64,000 bases of DNA from Spinacia oleracea (taxonomy: Eukaryota > Streptophyta > Magnoliopsida > Caryophyllales > Amaranthaceae). The stretch spans positions 868,001 through 932,000 of the forward strand of contig NC_079491.1 in NCBI RefSeq assembly GCF_020520425.1, written 5' to 3'. This document shows positions 34,801 to 47,029 of this stretch, piece after piece; position 1 is the stretch's first letter; every line of letters starts with the position of its first letter. The translations under genes were made by a program, and so were the position numbers. The notes under the pieces are model-generated. The model was given only the letters and a program-made list of their open reading frames with translations. It searched no databases and was not told the DNA's origin.

Positions 34801-37800
34801 AGTTAAGGGTGTGTGCTCAAAACAACCACCTTAATTTTCAAAAGCAGAGGCTCTCCATCTGGCTGAATCATTCGAGCATCTGTATCATGTGAAGAAGTAA
34901 TATCGACCCAATAACCTTTTTGAGAAAACAATATCCCTTCAATATCCTCTGTGCCAACATCAATATCAATAGAACTCTGCTCCCAACACCATCTATCTTC
35001 TTCTAAGGTAGTGTCAGCAGGAGCATACTTGGCCTAGTGAATAAAAACAATATCAGGATGAAAGATTTCCAATTATATTTACAATTAAAGCACATCTAAG
35101 TCAAAGTTATCACAATTATTATTGTCCCGAGCCTTAAAGAAAAGGCTATAATTACATGTGAAGTATTCAATTGAAAATTAAGCGCTGCATAAAAGAAAAG
35201 GCATGTGCTTGAGTTATTTAGTGAGAAACATTCCAGCATAACACTTCAAGTACATTAAGCCATGTCCAGACCAACCAATTTCAAAGATATTATGGCAAAG
35301 CGATGTGCAGTTTGTGTAGAATGGAATTTATATGACACGGGGGATAAACATATAACAAATATGGAGGATGATACAGCATCAAATCTCATTTCAAAGCAAA
35401 TAACGACTTCTAGAATACAGAATCAGGTGTCAAGAAGTCCATACAGGCCTTTCCAGAGTTCTTGCTTTCAATTACATGGTAACACATAACTTATTCTACC
35501 ACTGGGTTCTTTCTTTCAATTAGATGTCTCAATTATTCTTATCTTAGAATAGCATTATCCTATCTCCAATCTTGAGAGTTTGGACCTTTTGGTCTCTCAA
35601 CAACCAAACAAAAAGCAAAAGGCAATCTGATAACTGAAGAAAAATGAGATATATACACATTATGGTATACTGTGCACAATGATGGAAAGCACTAAAACTG
35701 ATCCAGCAAAAATGCATGAAATTTAACTGGTACCCTAACAAAGCAATAGCAGTCTGCATCACCCTCTCAAACATCTGAGAAGTATCTTCATTAAAGACTC
35801 GTAGCATGGATTAATGCCAAAGTGCAAACAAAAACAATAGAACGGTATGTACTGCATGACCAAGAAGTTAATCCAATTTATAACATAATTCAGTAATTAT
35901 GCCTTCTGTCTATCCTCATTACAAGAGAACTAAGACAGCAACAAACTTATTAAGTTGATGGACTGTGTGCAAGTACTCTACCTCAATCCTGTACTTTCCA
36001 GGGAAAACATTTGAAAATGTGAATTGGTTATTCTCATCAGTCAACCTGATAGTCCTCTCCTTGTTACTTTTACCCAGTCTCACAAGAATGATGGAAATAG
36101 ATGAGCTACATTTCTCCTTGCACACAATCTGTCCTTGAATATTTACTTGTGCCTGAAAATTCAACGACAGTACATCAAAAAATGCCGCTGAAAATTTACG
36201 TCGCTTAAAAGGTGCGAAGTTGCTCAAATGAAGCAGACTTCATGTTGGTGAAGCTTTAATAGAAAACTAAGCGGACCATAGTCCAACTTAATTTCATATG
36301 TTCCCCGTGCATTCCAGTCAGCATCAATACGATACTAGCATGTTGCTTTAGGGGATGGTTACATGCTGCTTTAGAGGATGGTTAGAGCATGTGTTAAGCT
36401 CCCATTATTGGTCCACAAGCCTTCAACTATATCCAGGGGGGAAATTGTATACATGTCATACAGTAACTAAAAGTTTATGAAGCACGGAACAATGCCACCT
36501 ACCTGAGAAAATTCAATATTCAGAAGTGGACTTCTAACACTGACATCAGAATAAGGAGGCAAAAACACGAGTTCTGGAGCATTCTCAGGTGCGGATGCCA
36601 TGGCAGACAGACGGTAGTCACCAGGTGGAACCTAAATAATATAAAAGTAAAATAAATTATTGTACAAAAGAACAAGTCAAGTCAAATATACTTATGTAGC
36701 AGAGAAGTGCATTTTGGAACTAAGACTTTGTTGTTGTTGTTGTTGTAGCAGAGAAGTGCATAACTTCAGCAAAACTAATTTCACATTTAACCAGAAGAAC
36801 AATTAACAATGCAACGAAAATCATAAATAAACTGCTAAAGCTCCAGAAAGCATCAATAAGTAGAATGTAACATCTCAACATGTATGTAACATCTAATTGT
36901 TTGGAAAGATATGCTGGAAATGAAAGTATAAGGAAGTAGAATCATTTTAAATACCTGAAAACAGAAACTTCCATCTTGACCTGTCTGTCTAACTTGAGGT
37001 TTAACATTCTCGGGCCCATGGGTTAATGCTACCTAGAATCCCAAATAGACAATAAGTAGAATCAGTAATTGAACACTTAAATAAATGAATGATGACGACG
37101 ATGCTCGAGTAACTAACATAAAGAAACAAACTTAGAACCTCTGACAATAAGTTCTTGTCATAAACTTGGTCCTCGGCCAAGGGCCAAGAGGAAAAAAATA
37201 CACAAGAAAGTAAAAACTGACAAAGATGATATCACCACAATTATGACACCAGTACCACGACAAAACATGACACCAGTATGCAGCCAATGCTCTGAATAAC
37301 CTTTCATACAACAACCGGGACAGGAAATGCTTTAAAGGGGTAGGAGCTCTGAAATTTCGAGCAAAATCACGAACCACGACAACTGCCAAGTACTAATACT
37401 GACAGCTTCTAACTTCTAAGGAGAAGCAGATGTACACAATCTTCCCTCTAACTAATAGGAATTAAAGAGACTGCTTCCAGAAAAGACACAAAAAGAATTG
37501 AAGAACAGGGAAATTATTTGATTTGATTTGTTTTGTTTAGAAAGAAAATAATCAAAAGAAAGCAGGCAGACGTAGACTTGTGGCATTAGTATATCTCTCT
37601 GGTGATAGAAAATAATAGAAAAACAATTAACATGTTTCCACACAAAACCATAAATATTACTAAAGAAACTTGTGGCCTTTCCGCCCTTCAGATAATCAAC
37701 AATCCTTTCGAAAATGGGTGCATCAATTGATTCCCAAATGAGATGCCCAACAAGGTTTAGCCAAAATCACATCCCTCAATCAACTAGAAACCAAGGTGTC

Positions 37801-40800
37801 CATATAATGCTTTGTAAATGTAATTCAGACTATGCTCTCCATAACCAGGGAGCTGGGACATGATCACATGACGCCCACTTTGTTCTAGTTTCAAGTTTCC
37901 TAAATAAATAATAGCCTAGGGTGTTAAAGATGAAGGAAAGACAAGCTTTAAAGTGAGATACATGCTTTCTTGAATCTGGATTAAGTTCACTTTTCTAATA
38001 TTTAGCAGTATAGTGCAACTGTTAAGGACAACCAAATTGGCAAGTGAATGAAATGGATGGTTTCGAGACGGGAATGAGAATCCAAGACAGTAGCAGCCAC
38101 TTTCTTCCATGAATATTGCACACATGGGGGTTTTCAGGATAATAGACTATGTAAATCTACCTATCAGATAAGGAAACCAACGACACCAAACGACAATATG
38201 CACAGAAGAACTTGTGTCGAGCTAATAGCGTATTATGATATCAACAGAAAATGGAGTGATTCTCAAAAGAGCACTAGTCTTGGAATAAGTTGAACTTTTT
38301 ACCAGAAAAAATCAGTTATGATGAGATTTAAATAAATCCACACTTCATTTTACATTTGCCTAGTCACATTTCTCTTTGGAGAGACAGCATCCAGAAACTC
38401 CACACGCAGCTAAAATACCAACAGCCCAATCAAAGCTAAAGAACTCTCCCCACTCCCAAAAGAAAAAGAACGAACAGACATGTCTTCCTCATTGTTCACT
38501 CAAACATCCCAAAGAACTTACTAAGGTCAGGAACCTAAGAAAGAAGAAAGTAAATAACCAAGATGATATGATGTACGACTATGCCCACTTCCCACAGATA
38601 CCATGAGGCATCTACAAGTATGCACATACAGGGGACACAATCTGAACCTACCTTAGCCTTGTAGCCAGCATCAGCCATCCGCACAAAACCACAAACATCA
38701 TAAGACGCTGCTTTGAGGTCAGGAATAGCAGCCATATTGGGTAAAACCTAGTCATAAACACAAGTAATCACAAAATATGTTAAAACACGTCTACCCGAAA
38801 CATACATTACAAAAGAAAAGTAGAGTTTCACCAAGATAACAACAAAACAAAAAAAGTATCTCGCTCAAAAATAGGCTTTGAGAAATGCACGTTAAAAGCC
38901 CATTCATTAGTAATAATGGTAATTAATTTATGTGTGATTTGTAAAGAAAGCCGCATACATTGTCCATGGTAATGAATTTCCAAACTCAAACATATGTTTT
39001 TCTTCATAATTTATATTACCACGGTACCACCACTAAAGTGGTAATGGATGATAATAAAAATTTATGAAGAAAAAGAGATAATCAACGGTGGACAAGCATT
39101 ACTATGGATATGGACATTGGACTTTCCTTCCAAAATTACATATAAGTTCATTATCATTACCACAATTTATTATCTCAAAGAAAACGTAAGAGTTTCTCAC
39201 CAAGAAATCCCTTAAGGTTTCAAACTTGTAATGCTTCTTGCGGGCTTCAATTGCATAACGCTTAGAAGTAACCTGAAAGAATTACCGTAAAAGAGAGATC
39301 GTAAACTAAATCAAACACATGACCATGCTTTCCAGCATCAAACGAAAATGCAGCAACAAAGAGAGAACAAGTATCTATTAGAGAGCATATATGCGAGATG
39401 CAACATAGGAGATTATTCTTAAGGCCGGAGATTGACCCTCGGAAAACAAATAAAGACCCAGTCAATGTTCAGCCAAATGAATGAGAAAATAGAGTTCAAG
39501 AGAAATAGATGAAACACATCAATTTTTACCAAACATTTGATGAACTTGTTAATGCAGACTCATTTTTATACCTATTTGATTGCAACAATTTCTTGTCTAT
39601 AACAATTTGATGGATGGAGTATTCAAAAATCTAACATAAAATCGCTGGACTTTTCAACCAGACTACCAAGGAAAGGAAAGATTAACCTCCATACAAAAGA
39701 TACAGCTATCATTCACTTGCTGAAGATACCTGATCAAGCTTGTAATATCCGTTTTCATCAGTGACGGATCTTTCTTGACCATCCACTGAAACTTTAGCAC
39801 CATCCACTCCCGCACCATTTCCATCTACTACTCTGCCGCCAATTGAAAATCCAGTCACCTAAAGAAATAATATGAAAACCACACATTAGCTTGAACTTCT
39901 GAACTGAACCAAAAAGTGTGAAGATGAAAATTGTAAAACCACGAACTCCGCAGACAAGGATTCAAAGGAAATTAGAGGTTAATCACACAAAAAACATGGA
40001 TGCCTTTAACCTCAAGAGAGACAATTTACATTCTCTTCCCAAACATAGTCCAGTCCTTGAAATTGACATAAATTATCAATATCCTACTTCTCTCTAGCTT
40101 ATGTAATGTTTTTTCTCTGTAACACGTTAATATTGACCTTGACCCTCCCGAGTAAGAAAAGGGTGCTGGTGTATTGCAAGGACATGCAGATAGAAACATG
40201 TAATAACACCTCACAGAATGAATTCTGCTAAAAATATCAGTTTGTTGCAGAAAAGTGCTAAGCCGTTCTTGTACATAACAAACTTATTATAAGTTAAAAC
40301 CAGCTCCAAAATCTCCAGTGTACTAACGGCTTAGTTCACAATATGCCCTTAATGCACCTACCAGCACCAAACCAGTGGCATAACCTTACCATAGACAGCC
40401 TACACCAGAGCCAGGAAATACCAACATGGTGATGGCACATTGGCACCAGATTCCACTCTAGTAAGTTCAAGAATCAAGACTTTACACAATAAAATTCAGT
40501 TCTAGGTTGATACATCCCTTGTTAGGACTTAGGGTGATGTTGGTCGTCCTGTAAACAGGCTCTAAGAATATGGATGAACATATTGAGAGGAGACAAATGA
40601 ACATGGCATGAGTTTGTTGGTGGCTGGCAGGCATTGGAGTTCACAAATTCTTTGTTCATTCCCCACTAAAACCTGATTTAGCGAGCAACTCATTCAAAAT
40701 TACAGACCCTAACATTCACTTATCCCCTCTAGAAGTATCTTTCTATAACAATGGAACTTCCGCACACCAACACACAATAAACTTGAAAACTCATGAAAGA

Positions 40801-43800
40801 ATAAAATTCTATAAATCCACTTCTTATAATCGAACAAATATCAAAGCAAAACCCTGATTAATCTCCAAGTAAAGATCAAGAAAAATGAGACAAAGCTATC
40901 GAATGACTCGGAAAAATGCAACTACTTCCATAGAAGCATACAACGTTCAGAAAAAAGGAGAAGGAATTTCCATGCTTTCCAGGTATTTAAGTGGGTTTAT
41001 TGTTCGTGGAAAAAATATTTTGGGTTATAAAGGTTGAGACCAATTACAATACTGTCATTACATATCCAGACCCTCGATCTAGCAGGTTAAAGAAATTGAA
41101 TTTGTTTCCATAATATAAGAAGTAGCACACACATATACATGCACACACAAATCCGTGCACAAGTGTATGTGTGTGTGTGTAACACACAAACATGCAGTAT
41201 AAAATCATCATACCTGAAACTTCTGCTGTATTGTAACATGGGAATGCTCAACAGCTATAGCCACAGTGGATGGTGAAATGTCAAAAACTGTATTTTCTCC
41301 CTTGTAATAAGGAACAAGCTCATAAACCCCTGCAGAAACCAGAGCAAATTGATCTTCAACAGTTCATTGAAAAACGAAATCAAGGATAACGATCCAGAAG
41401 ACTAGATATAAGAAGCAGTTGGATCAAAAAATTGAGAACAATAGTTGAATATATTTCTCCTACTAATGATGGAAACACTTTGTCTCAGGCCTTTGACTAT
41501 GACAATATGACTGCATGGCACAAACCAATATAAACTGTAGATTTAGACAGGTACTAGCTATAGTTCCATGTCGACCATCACTTGCAATCTCTCAAAGTTA
41601 CCCTCTTCTTAATAATGCAATATTGCAATGGTTATAACGTGGAGCCATTTACAAAGTTAAAGATAGAAGAAAACTAATTGTGAGATCCCAAAATGGAGTG
41701 AATGAGCAAGCATCCTCTTTCTTTTGTAATTTTTTTTATCTGCAACAACTAGTTTGATATCACTGACCCAACTCGAATCCAAAGACTAGCAATTAGAAAC
41801 ATGAAAGCCAAAAAAGGAGGGAGGTAAACATCAGCACTAAAGCTGGGGTAGATAACGCACTTCAGTCAATCTCTGTATAAACCTATAAATTAGAAATAAT
41901 AAGTTGCCGATTCATCCCCATGATTATATAAAGTAGATGATAAGCTACATCTTCAGAGCTCAAACAAATCAAGGGAAAAGCTACAAGCAAAGTCGAAGTA
42001 CTGCACATATGATAGAACAAACCGAGACAACAAGAAGCATGTTTACCGCATGGTATAGACTTAAATGTGAACTTTCCGTCTGCATCAGATATAGCATGAC
42101 AGAGGGATTTTCTTTGCCCAGGACCATGACCAGCACCATGGGGACATTCAACTTCCGGAACATCTTCTGAATATAAATATATGTGGACTCCCAAGATTGG
42201 ATTTCCCTATAAGCAGACATAACCTTTGAATTATAAAATTGCTGAAGTAGATTGGACGAGAAAGAAGAGGGAAAAGGAAACACATAATAAATGCAAAAGC
42301 ATATGCAATAGCTAGGATATCACTAAGACATAACTGTAGTAGTGTCAGTTAACATGATTTCAAAGACATACCCCAAAATCAACAAAAGAATCTAAATATT
42401 AACTTTTATTACCAGGAACATCTAGGCAATCTAGCAGCCACAAAGAAGAAATGATCTACCTGAGCTACAACATGCCCACGAATTTCATATCCAGGAACCG
42501 AGAAAATATCACCAATGACACCATTCTCAAAACCCAACTCGACCTGCACATAAAAGGAGAACTTTGTTACTTTTTTATTCCTTCTATCTACAGGATACTG
42601 GTATCAAGGAATGGCAAACTGAACCATAAAATTAAGGAGGAAGCTACTACCTCAGTAGAACCTCTAACTTCCACATTCAAATCAGGATGGGAAGCTCGTA
42701 ATTTGTAACTGCCTACACCAGAGACACATATAATTAGCAATTGTGATTTGTGACTAAGTCAATAGTCATTGTAGGCACAGAAAAATTGTTCATTTAAATG
42801 TGTTTACAGTCACGGATCTAGATGCTCAAAGTCAAGAAGTTTAGGATAAAAACTGTAACATCCATCTCAAACCACAAAGGAAAGAGATTGGCGTTTCTTT
42901 AATATATAAAGAATTCATTTGTTTCTTAAATGACCAGAAGATTAAATTCTATGACTTAACAAGCCTTTAACTTAACCACTCGCACGATAGAAGAGGTTCC
43001 TAGAATGTATGAACTTTAGTATAACTAGGTTGGCCATACACATAAATAACCAGAAGAAAAATTATGTGACTTCACTAAGAAAGGTACAAACCTGGAATTA
43101 CATTCTTGAAAGAATAATCTCCAGCTCTTGATGTTAATACAGAAGAAACGAGATCATCGCTTGGAGATAGAAGCTCTACAGCAACATTTGATGGACCTCC
43201 ACTTTTTAACGGGCAACTCTGGCCACCAACAGCCCCTAGAACTCTTCCAGACAGGGAAAACCTAGGACAGGCCAAGAGAATCTCTAAGAACATGCATGAT
43301 AAACTCTTAAATATCAGCTCACGCATGCAGACTACAATAATCATATCAAGACAGTAAGGTAACCAAAAAGGGGACAAACCCTGTGAACCGAAAGTTGATA
43401 TCTTCATTCGCATTGCATCCCATATGATCAACAATAACAGGAACCTACAGTTAACCATATTCAGATCAGGGCATCTGGAAAATGACTGTTGAAGAATCAT
43501 AAAACATGAGAGAAACTACTTCAACCAAAATCCAGTTTCAAAGAAATTAGAACTATATACCTTTTCTGGCTCCCATGCCCATCCTTTTGGCCCCTTGACC
43601 TTAATTATGAAGGATCCCTGCATGAAACGTGTGAAGAAGCTGAATATAAGTACGCATTTAGTGCCTTGAGTTGGTCATTTAGTTAGCTAGAAATAACGTA
43701 GATTATACTTGTAAATATTCCTTTGAGGTGGTTATACAAGACAACTGACAATCTCATTCTACGTGAACAAAAATCCTAAAAGTCCATATAACCTCTAACA

Positions 43801-46800
43801 GCCTTTTTAATAACCTCTAACAGCCTTTTTACAAAGAAAAACCCTCATGTGACTGATATTATCATTAGAAACTGACGCTATGTTCTTTTGACTTTAAAGA
43901 AACTTATTTCAGAAGAATAAGTTCCAATAAGGGCTACCAAGTTCAGTTTACATTTTGATAAGTTCCTGTGAGTTCAAATAAGTTAAGATAAATGCAAATA
44001 AGTGAATTTCAGTGAAATAACACACTCTATAGCCCAGTTCGGCAACACCAGCAATAGCAAGTAGCTTTTAGCAGCTGAACAGCGAGTAACTTTTAACAGC
44101 CGAACATCGAGTAACTTTTAGCAGCTGTACAGCGGATAGCTTTTACCAGCTGAACAGCGAGTTGTCAACTAATAGCAGGTAATGATTAATTAACTGTCAA
44201 AGTAACATTGTAGTATGCGTGTTCAGCAAAAGTAATGGTTGGGATTGTAAAATACAATCAAATCTATATGTATAGTTTAAAAGTTAACTGCAATTTGATC
44301 AAACGCTACATGTTACCTTTGAAACGACTACATTTAAAGTTTGAGAAAAACTACATAAACACTACCTCTACCGTTTTCGCTATCCGCTACGGCCAAACAC
44401 GCCCTATATATCAGAACAATAGAAGAAGAACATCCCAAAGACACAACCATATAGCTAGATGTCTTTCTTGAGAAGTATGTTCAAACTTCAGAGACTATAA
44501 CATGTTTCCCAACTATTTTCACCAGGAATTTAAATTCATAGATGAAGATAACTTCAGAAATTACCAGGAACTAAATATGAACCATATGTATTTTACATTC
44601 ACCCACCTTGTCGTAAACAGGAATAAAATAGTAGCCATTAGGTGCACACTGAGTCATGTCCTTGACCAACCCATCTAGAGTTTGAAGCTCAACCTGAGAC
44701 CCCAAAGAAATGGTACCAGATCAATTATTCATCATGCAATCTTATAAAAAAAAAAACAAGTTAAAGTAAGCATTCATATGACGTAAAAAAAATAGGCACC
44801 ATAAGTCCATAGTAAGCATTTCTTTCACAATAATGACAAGATAAGAAGAATGTATCAAGAAAAAATTCTAGTAGAAATAGAGATATGAGAACATGAGAGC
44901 ACGAAAAGTTCCATATCCCACTATAAAGCCACTACTAGTACATGCGAAAGTCCTGCGTGTAGACTGTAGAAGCAAGAGTTAAAAATTGTTAACTACTTTA
45001 TGTGTCTCATTAAAATAACAGTTTGACTTTCACGTTCGCCAAAATCACAACTTTGACCGTTCACTAATTATCTATTAGTAAAAATCATTACAAAAAAACA
45101 TTGATGGTTAGATAACATACACTGATAATAACCCAACAACATTATACGGTTATACCTAATAATATTTAGTTTTTATATTTCAGTAAATAGTAAAAAGTTG
45201 GTCAAAGTTAGTATATCAATGGTGCAAAAGTCAAGTTGTTACATTTTTTATGAAATGAAAAGAAAGTAGATTAGCCATAAAACAACCAGTATCCAACCAA
45301 GTCATTCTCTCCCTTTGTAGAAGAATATTTAGCATGACCAATTTTCTATGAGGGTATTGGAACTAGATGTTAATGCCCACGTTGCGTGTTTCACATTTCA
45401 AAAAGCATGGGTTGTATATAGACATATAAAAAATACGGAGTATCAAATTTTAAAAGACAATAAAAAAAATTAAGGGCATTTTAGGTATTTTAGGTGGACA
45501 ATAGTTCCTCAAGAGTTGACTTAAATAATAGAGATATAGCCATATAGGTGGTTAGGTGGTTAGGTTACTTAGGTACTCAACAACTGACAGAGCACAACGA
45601 GAAAGACATGATTATGTGCAGCGAAAGAGCTTCCCGGAAATTTTCAGTTTCCTTTTCCTAGTGCCTAAATTTTCATAAACATAGCCAAATAACGAAAGCA
45701 CCAAAGGCAATGCCATAATCTTGCCAAATCTTCATAATGCATATATCTATGGATTTGTCTCTCTCCTTCTGGTTTTTCTCATTTTCTAGAGCAGTTCCTA
45801 TCTACTGGATAATAACCTACAGAAATTTCTAGCTACGATAATCTATGAATTGTTACTTTTCATCAACATGGAACCATCTACGTGTGTTAACTGGCTCAAC
45901 TACTTGTATTGGTATTTTTGATGGACTAAATAGTTAGAGTCAGTTAGATGCACCACTATTTGCTGGTTTACCAATTCATTAAGGGGAAATAACAGTGAAA
46001 ACAATACATGAGGAATCAGATGAGGAGCGGAAGAGTGTTGCTTGATGAAAATATATTGAGCAAGGTTAACTGTTCTTGTTTTTTTCTGGAGCATAATGTC
46101 AACCTTATCCAAGGGCCATCCTACAAAAGCCTCCAATGTTGTGGCAAACAGAGGTTGCGTCTGATATTTTCTTCTCAACTACATAGTATAATTATAGGTT
46201 TGCCAATTCATACAAATTTATCAGAGAAAAGCTCACTGCGCTCCTACACACTCTGTGCCCTAAACTGCCTGTATGGGTTAATCACTTATATCTCTCGGCT
46301 CCGCTTGTCAAAAATCCAGAAAAATTAACATTTATGCACTCATTAAATTGGCACACGGCATAGTACCGAAAAGGCACACAAGTATTCAACTATTTGCATC
46401 CATAAAAACAAACAATCTAGCGGAATAAAATCAGTACAAGGAACTCCACAAAATTCAATTAGTGTATTGCATTTGCATATCATCCCAGTTTGAGGACATG
46501 ATTGAGCTCTAATAAGAATCCTCGATGCTGCACATACTATTGAACACACCTACTTAACCATTCATTTTAACTAAAGTAAACACGGATGAGGTTTCAAGAC
46601 TTGATCAATAACATCAAAACCCGGACAAATCCTACAACAAAACAAAGAATGTGCCAAGAACAAGTCAACAAACAGACAAGGCACCAAATCAATACCGTGA
46701 TATGAGAGTAATCCAATTTCGCATTGATCGAAGTCCTCGATTTGATCAAACTCGAACTCGCCTAAAACAGCAAATCAAACAACATCACACAGATTCAAAA

Positions 46801-47029
46801 TTCAGCACAACAAGCTCAAAATATTGGTGCAAATTTCATCTGAGATAAATAAGCTAAACCGGTCCAATTCAATCAACAAAGATTAAGCATTTATAGTTCA
46901 GCAATTAATTTAAAAGATTTAGCAACAGATTACCTCTATAAATCCGCCACATCCATGGATTGAATCGGCAAATGCTGAAGTACTATGAGCTAGTACTAAT
47001 AATGTGATTAAGAAATGAAGATACCCCAT
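28842..47029 (-). CDS. NOMO (nodal modulator)-like ER membrane protein
   Basis: Orthologue of animal NOMO and of the Arabidopsis carbohydrate-binding-fold protein. In animals NOMO is an ER protein in the multipass translocon. 27 exons placed (minus): 46934-47029, 46696-46761, 44607-44693, 43561-43617, 43380-43444, 43092-43261, 42651-42712, 42460-42543, 42047-42206, 41214-41329, 39730-39858, 39201-39272, 38652-38747, 36955-37032, 36503-36631, 35982-36152, 34830-35033, 34611-34724, 34264-34511, 32815-32887, 32500-32748, 31913-32143, 31440-31531, 30411-30639, 29570-29926, 29383-29456, 28842-28938. The phase closes to 1201 aa. Seen: signal peptide MGYLHFLITLLVLAHSTSAF, then ADSIHGCGGFIE; repeated beta-sandwich units with a G-x-V-x-G / DGxYxF pattern; one membrane segment APVFPLVVGVSVVLLVM near the C-terminus; a basic tail ending VVRKKTF. 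No frame damage. Confidence 0.93.
29012..29349. mobile_element. Tourist-like (PIF/Harbinger) MITE in the last NOMO intron
   Basis: 338 bp, flanked by TAA, with inverted ends GGCTCCGTTTGG and CCAAACAGAGCC. The interior has repeated GGAAAAC/GTTTTCC words. Same family as 22,640-22,963. Confidence 0.75.
30837..31125. repeat. 142-bp tandem duplication in a NOMO intron
   Basis: GTTCAGAGTCTTCA...GAAGCAATTGTGATGAAAGCC...GGATGCCAAATAGGCTAGT starts at 30,837 and again at 30,979, with small indels. Confidence 0.7.
33337..33548 (+). mobile_element. Diverged hAT-like MITE in a NOMO intron
   Basis: Begins CTATGTTCCTCATACTCTTC and shares TTCACCTCAAGCACTTGTGT and CGGACACTTGGACAT with the 25,009 element, same orientation. 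The right end is decayed and no target duplication is clear. A Stowaway-type end (CTCCCTCCGCCCCC) lies nearby at about 33,073. Confidence 0.55.
36713..36743 (+). mobile_element. 5'-truncated SINE tail in a NOMO intron
   Basis: Only 31 bp, GGAACTAAGAC followed by a (TTG)n tail, flanked by an 18-bp perfect direct repeat TGTAGCAGAGAAGTGCAT (36695-36712 and 36744-36761). The GGAACTAAGACTTTGTTG ending is that of a widespread plant SINE group. The long perfect target duplication marks a recent insertion of a dead-on-arrival 3' end. Confidence 0.75.
38905..39175. mobile_element. Fold-back MITE in a NOMO intron
   Basis: The left half (38,905-39,020) and the right half (39,040-39,175) are inverted copies over most of their length. 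The centre pairs TTTTTCTTCATAATTT with AAATTTATGAAGAAAAA and the ends pair GTAATAATGGTAAT with ATCATTACCAC. A transcript would fold into one long hairpin. Confidence 0.6.
44029..44408. mobile_element. Possible hAT-like MITE with 25-bp tandem array in a NOMO intron
   Basis: The ends TATAGCCCAGTTCGGC and (reverse complement of the right) TATAGGGCGTGTTTGGCC are imperfect inverted repeats. At 44,060-44,159 there are four 25-bp units of the form AGTAACTTTTAGCAGCTGAA + CAGCG, head to tail. Superfamily inferred from end style only. Confidence 0.5.
44985..45265. mobile_element. Decayed Stowaway-like element in a NOMO intron
   Basis: TGTCTCATTAAAATAACAG plus TTTGAC on the left is mirrored by GTCAAGTTGTTACATTTTTT on the right. 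The interior has TTTGACC..CCAAAA words like the Stowaway at 7,401. Confidence 0.4.
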
